Both the position numbers and the translations under genes were made by a program. Shown piece by piece: positions 17,620 through 27,900 of a stretch of DNA of 47,703 bases (position 1 is its first letter; each line of letters opens with the position of its first letter). The notes beneath the pieces were generated by a model. It was not told the DNA's origin, ran no database searches, and saw only the letters and a list, made by a program, of their open reading frames with translations. Source of the stretch: Fuerstiella sp. (GTDB lineage: Bacteria > Planctomycetota > Planctomycetia > Planctomycetales > Planctomycetaceae); contig JABABI010000053.1 of the NCBI GenBank assembly GCA_014238335.1, positions 1 through 47,703 of the forward strand, written 5' to 3'.

Positions 17620-19053
17620 ATGAATCCTCTTCCACAAATTGATGCTTCACTCACTCGCCGTGACCTCTTCAACTGGGGCTCCCACGGTCTGGGTGCGACG
17701 GCTCTGCTCAGCCTGCTGCAGGGCGAGAGTCCGGCAGCAGGCCATGCCAAGCCGCACTTCGAGCCGAAAGCCAAACGAGCGATTCATATCTGCCTCATTG
17801 GAGGAATGAGCCACGTGGACTCGTTCGACTACAAGCCCGAGCTCGAGAAAATGCACGGCAAGACGTTGAGCATGGACTCCAAACCGGACATCTTCTTCGG
17901 CAAGGTTGGTCAACTGAGGAAGCACGACTGGGAATTCAAACCGCGGGGCGAAAGCGGGCTGATGATTTCGGACATGTTTCCGACGATTGCAGAGCTCGGC
18001 GACGACCTGACACTTCTTCGATCGATGGTCTCGCAGTCGGCCAATCACACGCCGGGGCTTTTCGTGGCGAACAGCGGCTTCGAGTTCAACGGGTACCCAT
18101 CGATGGGCTCGTGGATTTCGTACGGGCTCGGGGCTGAGTCGGAAACGCTGCCGGCCTACGTGGTGCTCAATGACGAGCGCGGTGCACCGAACACGGGTGC
18201 TTCCACCTGGAGCAGTGCGTTTCTGCCGTCGAACAGCCAGGGCGTTGTCCTGAAGGGAGGCGACCAGCCCGTGCGGGATCTCTTTCCCGCAAAGAAGCTG
18301 GCTGCGGGAGCCGACGCGGCGACGCGGGACTTCGTCAATGCGATTAACCGGCAGCACATCGAGCGCACGGGGGACGACACGGTTCTGGCCGCGAGGATTA
18401 AGAGCTACGAACTCGCCGCCAGGATGCAGACGTCGATTCCGGAAGTGGCCGACATCTCCGGTGAGACGCAGGCCACTCAGGATCGATACGGTCTGAACGG
18501 AAAAAACACCGCCGACATGGGGCGACGCTGCCTGCTCGGGCGAAGGCTACTCGAGCGCGGAGTTCGTTTCGTCCAGCTGTTTTCGGGCGGCCCGATCGCC
18601 GGCAGTCCGCGTGCCAGCTGGGACGCTCACGAAAGTGTCAAGGACAACCACACGCTGGAAGCGGGACGCATCGATCAGCCGGTCGCGGCGCTGTTGAGCG
18701 ACCTGAAAGAACGAGGCTTGCTCAAAGACACGCTCGTCCTGTTCACGACGGAATTCGGTCGAACACCGTTCGCTCAGTCTGCCGCGAATCAGGTTGGTCC
18801 CGGGCGAGACCACAACCGCTACGGCTTCTCAGGGTGGATGGCCGGAGCCGGTCTCAAACATGGAACGTCCGTCGGCTCAACAGACGAGGTCGGCTGGAAG
18901 GCGGCCGAACGGCCGATTCCGTGGCACGACTTTCACGCGACCGTGCTGCACCTGTTCGGTATCGACCACGAGCGGCTGACGTTCTACCACAACGGCATCC
19001 AGCGACGTCTCACCAATGTCCATGGAGAGGTTATTAAAGAAGTGCTCGCGTAG
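17620..19053 (+). CDS. DUF1501 family exported protein
   Basis: ATG at 17620 is preferred to the TTG at 17599 because it gives the usual short N-terminus before the twin-arginine motif (TRRDLFNWGSHG). The body matches DUF1501, a family with an alkaline phosphatase/sulfatase-like fold: ICLIGGMSHVDSFDYKPEL, a metal-site-like GVRFVQLFSGG, DTLVLFTTEFGRTPFAQ, GRDHNRYGFSGWMAG, and the terminal DFHATVLHLFGID. Length is usual. It lies 25 bases after the DUF1549/DUF1553 gene, the classical pairing, and is the last gene of the IclR-headed unit. Confidence 0.92.
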   Translation: MNPLPQIDASLTRRDLFNWGSHGLGATALLSLLQGESPAAGHAKPHFEPKAKRAIHICLIGGMSHVDSFDYKPELEKMHGKTLSMDSKPDIFFGKVGQLRKHDWEFKPRGESGLMISDMFPTIAELGDDLTLLRSMVSQSANHTPGLFVANSGFEFNGYPSMGSWISYGLGAESETLPAYVVLNDERGAPNTGASTWSSAFLPSNSQGVVLKGGDQPVRDLFPAKKLAAGADAATRDFVNAINRQHIERTGDDTVLAARIKSYELAARMQTSIPEVADISGETQATQDRYGLNGKNTADMGRRCLLGRRLLERGVRFVQLFSGGPIAGSPRASWDAHESVKDNHTLEAGRIDQPVAALLSDLKERGLLKDTLVLFTTEFGRTPFAQSAANQVGPGRDHNRYGFSGWMAGAGLKHGTSVGSTDEVGWKAAERPIPWHDFHATVLHLFGIDHERLTFYHNGIQRRLTNVHGEVIKEVLA

Positions 19054-19171
19054 TTCACCCATGAGTCAATTGTGAGCAAAGAACAGTTCGGCCGAGTTGA
19101 GAAAAGCCGGGATGAAATGACGGTGAACCGGACCGATATCAAGCATGGTCCGGGGCTACGTTCCGGATCTG

Positions 19172-19498
19172 TCAGGTCTTGGCTGCATCTCGGCATTGTT
19201 CTCTTGCCCGTCCCCCAAGGCGATACGCACGTTCTTTCGAGTGAAAATTGAAAATTGCCAACGCCCATAAGCTCATTGGTATGCCAATCACCGCACCCGG
19301 TGTAAGCGGCAGCACGGCCATGATGGCTCCCAGCACCGAGAGGCGAAGAGAAAGGAACGTATCGAAGGAATCGTCGGTGTAATATCCCTCCATCTTGGCA
19401 ACGTGCGCGGCGTCGACGTACCCGAACCGTTCATTAGTGCCGTCGTCGCCAGTGGAATCAGCAATAATGGCGAACAGCATGTAATCCAGTCCGTTCAC
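19172..19498 (-). CDS. Small membrane protein or remnant with one or two hydrophobic segments
   Basis: An open frame of 108 codons with GTG start. The middle (LSVLGAIMAVLPLTPGAVIG followed by IPMSLWALAIF) is strongly hydrophobic and resembles the C-terminal membrane tail of many planctomycete membrane proteins, where the pattern is LPLxPG...GIPxGxWALxVL. The frame stays open upstream into the repeat-like element at 19540-19627. It could be a real small protein or the tail of a decayed gene; I cannot decide. Confidence 0.3.
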   Translation of the reverse strand: MNGLDYMLFAIIADSTGDDGTNERFGYVDAAHVAKMEGYYTDDSFDTFLSLRLSVLGAIMAVLPLTPGAVIGIPMSLWALAIFNFHSKERAYRLGGRAREQCRDAAKT

Positions 19499-19539
19499 CA
19501 GGTCGTCGGTATAAGCACTCTGTTCATCCCATCTGGGCG

Positions 19540-19627
19540 TAAGCAGGGGACGTGTTACCCCGGCTCTGAAGAGCCTCGAAGGCGGAACGAAAACTGCTTA
19601 GCCGCTCCAGAGGAATCGCAAAGCCCA
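19540..19627 (-). repeat. Putative dispersed element at pseudogene 3' end, with GGCTCT/AGAGCC hairpin
   Basis: The sequence of the DUF1553 pseudogene breaks off at base 19628. The next roughly 90 bases contain a perfect 6-base stem (19562-19575, 2-base loop). In one minus-strand frame they encode SSGAAKQFSFRLRGSSEPG and then a stop. I recall similar tails on planctomycete hypothetical proteins, which would make this a dispersed element, but no second copy is visible in this window. Confidence 0.35.
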
Positions 19628-20640
19628 TAGAACGACGAGGGACGGCTCGACTGAAGTTGCGACGGTCGTTGCGATTCGTTTCGTTCGGTTTCCAGTTCCT
19701 TTGATAGGCGTCACTCGTGGCAAGTTGCCGATGAAGCCATTTCATGTCATAGCCGCTTTCGATGAATCCGCTGGCAAGCCAGTCGAGTAGCTGCGGATTA
19801 CTCGGGGGATTTGCCGGCGTGAACTGGTCCGGTGGATCCACGATGCCGACGTTGAAATAGCTGGCCCAGACTCGGTTCGCGATGGCCCGTGCGAACAATG
19901 GGTTCTGCGGATCTCGCATCCAATCCATGATCGGTTTTCTAGGGTTTTCGCCAGGACTAAGTCGCACTCGCTCACTGCGGAGTAGCTGCAGCAGCAGCTC
20001 TTCGGTGGCTACCGAACGCCGTTTTGTCTTTGTTACCGAATCGAAGAACTGCGCGAAGTCGTTGAAGTCAGCCTGAGTCCACCGATCAAACGAGTGCTTG
20101 TGGCACTCGGCGCACTGCAACTGAATACCGAGAAATGCGTGGGCGACGGACATGGCCGTGTCCCTCGGCACCTGCAAGCTTTGGCGAGTCCGGAACCAGG
20201 GCAGGCCGTCGTTTTGGCCGGACAAATCGGCAAGCATGATGCCCGCGACCAGGCTATCGTACGGTTCGTTCCGCTCGACTCGCTCGTAGATCCAGTTGTA
20301 CCACCTGAAGGCTTGGACGTAGCCGTCTTCTCTCGCGACTTCCAACAGGCTGCTGGTCGACTTCGGGTTACATCCCGTGAAGTCACAAAGTTTGTTGGTC
20401 CACCAGGCGGCATATGTTGGCCGCTGCAGAAGCTTATCGACTTTGCGATCCCGTTTATCGCCCGATGGGTCTGCCAGAAACTTCATCACTTCCTCCGGTG
20501 TCGGCAGCGTTCCCGTCATGTCGATACTGACTCGGCGAAGAAACTCCGCGTCCGTGCAATGTTCGGATGGCAGGAGTCCCAGCTTGTGGAGTTTCGCGCC
20601 GACGAACCGGTCAATGGGATGGTCGTTGGGTGAGCTTCCA
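19628..20640 (-). pseudogene. DUF1549/DUF1553 cytochrome fragment (3' part of degraded gene)
   Basis: The minus-strand frame contains a DUF1549 part (NDHPIDRFVGAKLHKLGLLP, RRVSIDMTGTLPTPEEVMKF, heme motif in CAECHKHSFDRWTQADF) and the start of DUF1553 (LFARAIANRVWASYFNVGIV, MKWLHRQLATSDAYQRNWKP). It ends abruptly after NFSRAVPRR, where sequence of a different character takes over. The conserved N-terminal words only appear if the frame is followed upstream past the first Met at 20519, to about 20640. There the preceding domains are in another frame, so a frameshift separates the two. No functional protein is expected. Confidence 0.8.
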
Positions 20641-21683
20641 GCTTGCCCGGGCGCGTATTCGCAGGCCGGAAGCGTCCGTCACCGTAAGGTCTCAACACCG
20701 GAATCGCGGCGACTCCATTGTCGTACAGCGCGATGATATGTGTGTCGCCTACGCCGATGGACGTCACGAGCCCGTCCCGATTCACACGCACGATTGCATC
20801 GTTGCTTGTCTGAAATCGGGCGAGGCAAGTCACATCTTCTCGGGTTCCGTCCTCCCATTCGGCAATAATCTTGAGATGTTGTGTTTGGCCTGATTCGCTG
20901 AAGAGAATTTCCTTCGGTTCATAGAGAAGGTTGACGAACACTTGAGCTGTGTCTCCAGGTGTAATTCCATAACCATCCGGCCATGGTGCTCCCATCCGCA
21001 CCCACTTCTCCAGAGCGCTGATCTCAACCACTGCGAGCATACCGCTGTGCGGCATTTGAAGCTCTTCGTTCGAATGTCCAAGCGCAGCAATCAACAGACT
21101 CTGTTCGGGTATACCGGGCACGATGGCTGGGCCCGAATCGCCGCCAGCCAACAGTCCCTCTCGATTGGCTAATGAGAGATTTCGTTTCTTAGCATTGAAC
21201 CCGTGGCACTCGTAGCAGTGGTTCCGGAAGATGGGCTGAATCGATTCTTTGAAGAAACGGACCTCTTCGGCCGCGAACTTACCCTTTCCCGTCCGCGCGG
21301 AATCTGTCTGCATGGTGCCTCCAGCGTCTGACTCGATCCAGCCAAGCAACAGGTGGTGTTCCCATGAACCTACCTCAAAGCGCCGACCACCCTCGTGATC
21401 TGTTTGCTCCGTCGGCTTGAGAACAATCAAGCTGTGTTCGGGATCGCTCACGTTCAGGCGCTGACCATCGACCTCAATCAGTGTTGCCGTTGCGAAGGAC
21501 TTCTTGTTGTCACCCGGCTTTCCGCCAGCCTTCTTCCATTCGATGCCAGCGTTGCGGTCCTTCTTCCATCGCGTTTCGCCAGTCGCTTTGTCGAGCGCGA
21601 CGAAGTACTGCTCGAAATTTCCATCGAAGGCAACATACAGATTCTTGTCGTCCACGATCCCTGCCGAACCGGCTGGTAAATCC
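20640..21683 (-). pseudogene. PSCyt1 + Ig-like (Big_2) fragment of the same degraded gene
   Basis: Middle part of the degraded gene. It reads as: end of a PQQ-type blade (VALDKATGETRWKKDR); a PSCyt1-like tail (DPEHSLIVLKPTEQ...HEGGRRFEVGSWE); a full PSCyt1 heme domain (NHCYECHG, LLAGGDSGPAIVPG); and a bacterial Ig-like domain (IAEWEDGTREDVTCLARFQT...DNGVAAIPVLRPY). Frames change at about 21683 (upstream PQQ part) and about 20640 (downstream DUF1549 part). The junction VDGQR/LNVSDPEHS probably marks an in-frame deletion that joined two different genes. An exported protein starting inside this frame cannot be excluded but is unlikely. Confidence 0.75.
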
Positions 21684-22192
21684 GCAGGTTGCGACGTTCC
21701 CAGACTTTATCTACCGTTTTTCGGTCAAGGCACGCGATGCCCTGCGAGCCGAAGCTAACGAATACCCGGTCTGCTTCCACGACGGGCGGCGGTGTCGCGG
21801 GGCTGTTCAGATGCGGCGAATCAAACTTATAAGTCGGATTGACCTTACGTTCGATCATGTCAAAGACCTTGATGTCTTTGACGATCTTCCCTGTATCCAG
21901 GTCGACACCGATCGCGCGGAGTTCTTTCTTCTCGTCGCTCCCTGTCGTCAACCAGATTTCGTTTTCCCAAATCACCGGTGACGACCAGCCCGATTCGGGA
22001 AGCAGAGGTTTCCAACGAACGTTTTTTGCTTCGTCGAATTCAACAGGCAAGTCGCTTGTAGCCGAGATACCGTCACCGCTGGCACCACGAAACAGGTTCC
22101 CGTGATTGGGCGTTGTTTGCGCGCTGGCGGAATGAACGCTGGCAGAGAGGGCGATGATCCATCCCCAGTGAATTAAGGCGAAGATTCGTCAT
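21683..22192 (-). pseudogene. PQQ-like beta-propeller (BamB-type) fragment, 5' end of degraded gene
   Basis: The ATG at 22192 overlaps the stop of the upstream acyltransferase (ATGA), so this gene belonged to the operon. The first codons read MTNLRL. The frame must then shift near 22174 to continue into the expected signal peptide IHWGWIIALSASVHSASAQ, and that frame has no start codon of its own. The exported part reads NHGNLFRGASGDG, WSSPVIWENEIWLTTG and ADRVFVSFGSQGIACLDRKT, typical of planctomycete PQQ-binding-like propellers. A further frameshift near 21683 leads to the middle fragment. Two shifts here plus one downstream make sequencing error an unlikely explanation for all of them. Confidence 0.78.
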
Positions 22193-23805
22193 TTGTTTGA
22201 CTCCTGGAGGAGTTCTGCCGCGGGGTTCTGCGAGTTAGTGTCGGGCCCTGGATATCTTCGTCCATTCAGCAAGGCTCCCAGCCAGGTGTTCCTGACACAC
22301 AACTGGTAGCTGATGAGTAGCAGAGCCGTCGTGCCGGAACAAACGATGGCAAATTTCAGGACGGAAGGCAGCGACAAATCACGGACGAGAAACTGCAGAG
22401 CAATGACCAACGGGATATGGGTCAGATAGAGCCAGTACGAAGAATCTGACAGATAGCGAGGCCAGAATCTGCCAGCTCCACAGAACCGATGAAACAGTCC
22501 GATCATGCCGAACGACATCACCCAGGCATAGCTGACCTGCATGACGGAAAACATGACTCGACCGCCGGTTGAGTCTGGCCCCCGTAGGCTCAAACCGATC
22601 GGAAACAAAACGAAGATCGCCGCTGCGAGCTTCCACCAGAATCCTTTACCGACGACGACGTCGCGATCATCCGCCCCAAAGTATGTCGCCCCGTACCCGA
22701 AAAAGATCGCGTAGTAGGCAAAGACCGCCGGCAGCGGAAGCAGTCCGATCGATGTATCCGGTCCATAGTCATAGCTTCCACTGGCCATGAAAGATTGAGG
22801 CACGGCCGCCAGCGGAATCAGCCATACGTATCTTGTCCCGGACGTCAGCCAGCGGCTGGAAACTGCGGGCACGTGCATCACCTGCAGGAGCTTTACAATC
22901 AGCACGAAACCACAGACGAACCAGCACAGAAACCAAAGAAACCAAAGGTGGTGGAAGACTGGCACGTAGAACAACCCAAGAATCAGACTTTCGCTCCCAC
23001 CAGACTCTTTGTTGGCGCCCGCCACGGCTGTCGTCGCAACCCGCCGTCCGGTTTTTTTGCTGATCGCCTGAGCAATCTGTTTGCGGCCTGCAAGTACTTC
23101 TGCTTTGTCGACGGTCACCTGTACCAGTTGGGCGATAAAAGCCGTTGTTCCCCAGTCGAGTGCAAGTAATTCCTCGGGACTCAAACCGTCGTTATTCCTG
23201 ACTTCCAGACTTGCGTCCGCTGCCAGCAGCAGCTTGGCCGCATTGGCCCGTCCGAACAGACAGGCCACATGCATGGGTGCAGAACCAAAAGCATCTTTTC
23301 CGTTGACGTCCCCTCCGTTTTGCAAGTAAGCGTTCAGAGTGATCAGGTCGCCGTATACCACAGCGGTCGAGACATCGATTTTGGCGCCGCTCTCCGACGC
23401 CGCAGTCGGTTCAATCGCGGGTTGCGACCGCACATACCCTGACACCATGAATATCACGGGGAGGATCGTCACCATTGCCAACAGCATGGGCAGAAAGATC
23501 CGTTTGAGACGATGGAGAAGCAGTGCTCGCAGTCCGCGTTTTCTCCAGAGCATTGCCGTAAAAAATCCGCTGACCAAAAAGAACAGCGGCATGCGCCATC
23601 CGTGAATCGACGCCAGCAGAAGTCCGTAGAGAGGATTCGAACGGGAATCCTGTACTCCCCAGATCACGCCAGCGCCGGGGATGAACGAGATTGCGCCGTG
23701 AAGGACAATGCCCAGCAGCATGGCAAATGCTCGCAGCGCGTCGAGATCGTGGCGTCGGGCGGGTTGCAATTCGGGGGTGAGCCCAGACGAATTAGAGGTA
23801 CTCAA
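22189..23805 (-). CDS. Acyltransferase family 3-like membrane protein with inserted ankyrin domain
   Basis: 538-residue polytopic protein. The N-terminus shows the acyltransferase-3 hallmark (RRHDLDALRAFAMLLGIVLH). Hydrophobic segments follow at about 25-48, 71-88 and 104-124, with several more from residue 272 onward (SYWLYLTHIPLVIAL near the end). Such enzymes O-acylate glucans or cell-surface sugars. The unusual part is residues about 141-250: two to three ankyrin repeats (GDVNGKDAFGSAPMHVACLF, LLLAADASLEVRNNDGLSP) ending in a Trp-containing cap-like stretch shared with the neighbouring ankyrin proteins. With the positive-inside rule (RKRGLRALLLHRLKR between segments 2 and 3), this insert lies on the outer face of the membrane. 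The stop overlaps the start of the downstream pseudogene. Confidence 0.85.
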   Translation of the reverse strand: MSTSNSSGLTPELQPARRHDLDALRAFAMLLGIVLHGAISFIPGAGVIWGVQDSRSNPLYGLLLASIHGWRMPLFFLVSGFFTAMLWRKRGLRALLLHRLKRIFLPMLLAMVTILPVIFMVSGYVRSQPAIEPTAASESGAKIDVSTAVVYGDLITLNAYLQNGGDVNGKDAFGSAPMHVACLFGRANAAKLLLAADASLEVRNNDGLSPEELLALDWGTTAFIAQLVQVTVDKAEVLAGRKQIAQAISKKTGRRVATTAVAGANKESGGSESLILGLFYVPVFHHLWFLWFLCWFVCGFVLIVKLLQVMHVPAVSSRWLTSGTRYVWLIPLAAVPQSFMASGSYDYGPDTSIGLLPLPAVFAYYAIFFGYGATYFGADDRDVVVGKGFWWKLAAAIFVLFPIGLSLRGPDSTGGRVMFSVMQVSYAWVMSFGMIGLFHRFCGAGRFWPRYLSDSSYWLYLTHIPLVIALQFLVRDLSLPSVLKFAIVCSGTTALLLISYQLCVRNTWLGALLNGRRYPGPDTNSQNPAAELLQESNK

Positions 23806-23901
23806 TTGGGGCCGCTTTCTGGAAAACTTTGGTATGACTTCAACATCAGAGTAGATGAGGTGGATTGGCTGCTCTGGTCATTCGTTGTCGGTATGCTGTT
23901 T

Positions 23902-24573
23902 CTACATTTCAGCGATCACGGGGCGCGTCGCCTGGATCTTTTCATCGTCCAACTCTAACTCAAGTCGCGGATACACGATTTGGTAGATTCCTTTGGCCGT
24001 ATTCCACGGCAACTCTATCCGTTCAATCAGTGACGTGTCATTCTTGTCAGTCGTGTTGACGTTGGCGCCATGCTTCAGCAGGCGCTCAACCGTCTCCGGA
24101 TGACAAAAGAAAGCCGTGTTGCAGAGTGGTGTTGTCTGCTCGTTATTCTTCGCTTCAATGTCAGCGCCTGCTTCGATCAGCACCCTGGCAACCTCCGTGT
24201 GCCCCAAAACGGAGGCGACAATCAGCGGTGTCCCGCCAGCGAGTGGTTCCTTCTGGTCGATATTCGTCCGTGATTCAATGTGCTGCTTTATGGCAGCAAC
24301 GTTGCCGGCGACTGCGGCGTCAATGATTGATATGTCCGGGGCTGCTACAACACTGTTATTAGCCTCCGGTGCGGCAGGAGCATCCGCCTGCGGTTGCCCT
24401 TTCTTCCCGCTGTTGCAGCCAGCAGGAGAGATGAGCAGCAAAACGATTAGCGATCGCGTAAGGATATCCGACGTATGAGCGAGAGATGAAAACCGGAAGA
24501 ATCGTCGATCACGCGTCGGGTTTCCAAATGGCGTACTGGGTTGTTCATTCGCAGGCTTTCTGTTTGCCCACAA
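23902..24573 (-). CDS. Ankyrin-repeat lipoprotein
   Basis: A hydrophobic stretch SLIVLLLISPAGC ends in a plausible lipobox (Cys53 of the longest frame), so the protein is probably a lipoprotein. The start is uncertain: the longest frame begins at TTG 24573, which gives an unusually long n-region. After an Ala/Pro-rich linker come three to four ankyrin repeats (AAVAGNVAAIKQHIES, GGTPLIVASVLGHTEVARVL, TTPLCNTAFFCHPETVERLL). They are followed by the cap-like motif of this locus: LPWN, then IYQIVYPRLELELDDEKI and RPVIAEM. Ankyrin repeats bind proteins, so I infer an adaptor anchored in a cell-envelope membrane. It lies 96 bases upstream of the acyltransferase gene. Confidence 0.78.
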   Translation of the reverse strand: MWANRKPANEQPSTPFGNPTRDRRFFRFSSLAHTSDILTRSLIVLLLISPAGCNSGKKGQPQADAPAAPEANNSVVAAPDISIIDAAVAGNVAAIKQHIESRTNIDQKEPLAGGTPLIVASVLGHTEVARVLIEAGADIEAKNNEQTTPLCNTAFFCHPETVERLLKHGANVNTTDKNDTSLIERIELPWNTAKGIYQIVYPRLELELDDEKIQATRPVIAEM

Positions 24574-24936
24574 TACCAGGTGACAAACAAGGGTGTGCCG
24601 AAAGAAAGATGAAAACGAGCATCAAGGTGTGTAGTGAGTAAACGCGAGGCGAGCACGTAATCTCTCTCGTTGCAACTTTCGATTTTGCTTTCGAGTGGCC
24701 ATCAAAGCGTCGATTACCGTCAGGCCGAGTCCAGCCATTCATTGGTTATCGTGCTTTGTAAGCTCATAATTGCGGAGCATGCCTGCTCTGTGAGTTCGCG
24801 CGTTTTCGATTTTCCTACTCATGTCTTTGTCTACCCAGCGTCACGATTATTGGATGAGGTTGAGTGGGTCGCACGACCGCAGCCTGCATGAAAACGGAAG
24901 TTCGATTCCACTCAACCCCTACCAACAATCACTCGG
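24574..24936. other. Intergenic region inside the ankyrin locus
   Basis: 363 bases between the propeller/cytochrome gene and the ankyrin lipoprotein gene. Short frames exist on both strands but none has recognisable content, and I saw no strong hairpin followed by a T-run. It may carry a promoter for the lipoprotein and acyltransferase genes. Confidence 0.4.
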
Positions 24937-27900
24937 TTACTCATTAGCGTCCTGGCTTTGGCTGTGTTGCTTCAGGAGCTGTGCGATCTTTGGACGTTCG
25001 CTTTGAATCTTCTGCAGGTCGAATTCAATATTCGCTGCTTCGGCAATGGATTTGTACAGTCCAGCCAGCCCGTCGTCCCACGTTCCTGACACGACATCTA
25101 CCGGAGACTCGCCTCGATTGTTTTTGTTAGTCACGGAGGCACCTTTTTCAAGCAACAACTTGACGAGGTTCTTTCGACAGAGAAACGCCGCCACGTGAAG
25201 CGGTGTGTTTCCGTCGCGATTCGTGCCGTTCACCTTTGCGCCGCGCCGAATGAGAAGCTCGGCAATCTCCTTATGTCCGTGTAGTGCCGCATTGCTCAGC
25301 GGTGTCGATCCGGATCGCGGATGTTGCTCGTTGACTCGGCCATGTTGCTGCCGACGATTCAGGTGGCCTCGCAATTCGTCGACATCGTCGGTGGCGATTG
25401 CCTCAGCAATCGCGTCGCGGATGTCACGATCCTCGCGAATTTGCTGTGCAATCAACTGATCGGCGGCCTCCGCCGAATCGACGACATTGAAGATAAAGTC
25501 GTTGCTGAACTGACCACCGGGATTCTGAACCTGCAAGAGGTGGATTCCGGGGGCTGGAAGAGACGACAACTGAATTTCGACTCGATCATCCCCGGTGACA
25601 TCCAGTGAACCAGGCACGCGATGCCCGTCGACAATCACATGAGCACCGGGTTCGATGTGACGCCCGCTGATCGTCATTGTGTTGGCATCGGAGTGAATGA
25701 TTGGAAACTTCTGGTGCCCGCTTTGTTTTTCGAGTGACCCCAGCGTCCAAAGGGCAGGTTGCGGATGAGCGATGACATCTGCCATCGCGCCATTTCTGGC
25801 TGTGAACGTGCCGACCAATTTTCCCCGGGACGCCAGCTTGATCAGTTCGCCGCGAGCCAGCGCGTGTGATTCGTCATCTTTGGTGACGTATCTTCCATCG
25901 ACGAACTGCAGCGCAACCGGCTGGGAACCCGAATCGTCAATCAGCACGCCCTCGGCTTCCAGCACGATTGCTTCTTCGCGTGCCGCCCGTTCAAGGGCAT
26001 CCAACAGATCCGTTGTGAGTTCGTCGTCAGCAGTTGATTTACTGAGCGTCACCTGACGTGCGAATGCTCCTGTGAAGCCAGTACTTCCTTCAAGCACCAT
26101 ATCCCAGATTGGGTCAAATCGTCGTTGCCCTTGCCAGGAGAACTGCCACATCTTGCGTTCTGGAATTCCTTCCTCTGCAATGCGTCGGTAAAAATCGAAC
26201 GCGATGATATTCAGTCGTCCCTGCGGAAGAATCAGGAACCGATCATAAGCGCCTCGCCAGGTGGGCGCATCCATTCCGGTGCCCACCGTGTTCGTGCTGA
26301 CCAGGTAGGGCATACGGTGACAGTCGCCGCAGACATTGGGTTTCGGCTTTTCGTCATGATGCCCCTTGATATGAAAAAGTTCAAAACCTTCCGTCGCTCG
26401 TTTCGATACGACGTTTGTGTAGGCTCGCTTCTGCGCCGGTGGATACGGCACGGCCAGCAGAAATTTGGCCATGTCGTCGCGTTCGGCCGCGGAGAAAGCG
26501 CCGTATTTCCCTTCGTCATTGATTGTCTCCGAGCCGTGCATCAGCATCGTCGCTGCCAGACCACCGTCGATGACATGGCGGGGCGCGCTTTCCGGTTTAT
26601 CCGCATCACTATTGGGCTCATCCGATCCCCAGACATTGGCACTGTTGTTGCCGCCGTAGGGATCGCCGGGAATGCCGTCCCAGTGGAAGGGCGCCGTGTC
26701 ACGCAGCCCGCGGATCGGCATCGTCGAACGCGGCATAATCTGATTGCCGCCGGTGACGATCGGTGTCTTGAGTACCCAGAGCAGTTGGTCGGTGTGGCCG
26801 TCCGGATGACAACCAGCACACGAGTAAGTCCCGGTCGTTGATGCGTTGGCACTGTTGAACCAGGTTCGTCCGAGTTTTACCTGGCGGTCGGTTGGATCTT
26901 CCAGGGCGACAAAGTCCGACACCCTGGGCTTCGATAGGTCGGACAGATCAACCACCGACACCGTGTTGGCCACCGCGTTGTAAACCCATGCTGATGTCGC
27001 TCCATCTGATTCCTCCAACGCAACTCCGCGAGGTACCGCGCCGACAGCGATTCGCCCCAGAATTTCGCCGCTTTCCGCATCGACGGTAAACAGCCTGTCC
27101 GACCCGGCGGCCGTTGCAACAAGGGTTTGATCATCGGCGGTGACGCCAATCGCGAACGGCGTCGCCAAAGCTTCGTCGCGGTCAGGATGCTTAGGCGGCA
27201 AGGGTTCAAGGTCTATAAAGTCGACATATGGTTTTCGTGAGCCGACGGCACTGGCTGCGCGTGTCAAGTTTTCATCGTCATCCTCGTCGGTGCCCGACGC
27301 CAGCACGTTCGGCTCCGAGAAACTGACCCGAGTGATTCGATTCAGGAAAGCTCGATTCTCAAGCTCTTCCAAACTATGTTTCTTCGTCCCGGCCCGACCG
27401 TTAGCGTCGTTGCGGGCATCGGTCTGAGCCAAGAAAACTCGTCCCTTTGAATCGACCGTCATTCCGTAGAGCAACGTTCCCAGCGTATCGACGACTTCGA
27501 CAAGTTCATCAGTTTTCGTGTCGAAAACAAACAGGTCCCGGTCGGTAACCTCGGGATGCTTGACAATGTCGACGACGTGCCCGATAGAAAGCACGTTGTT
27601 GTGAAAAATGGAATGCTGCCAGGCGTCGAAGGTCACCAAATCGCCATCGATTTCATCACCGGAACCTCCCGACAACTGTGTCTTGTTGTTCGATTCGAAA
27701 GGAATGACAAACAGTCGATCGCCGCGAACGACAATGGCTCTTGGGTCCTGCGCTGGAATACTCAACCGCTTCTCGATATTTCGCGATTGAACATTGACGA
27801 CAGCAATCTCATTCTCAGAAGACAGTGCCACGTACGCTTTCTCGTTTCCGGCGAAGGCGATGCCAACGGGTTCATCAAAATGCGTTGCCCTGGTTTTCGG

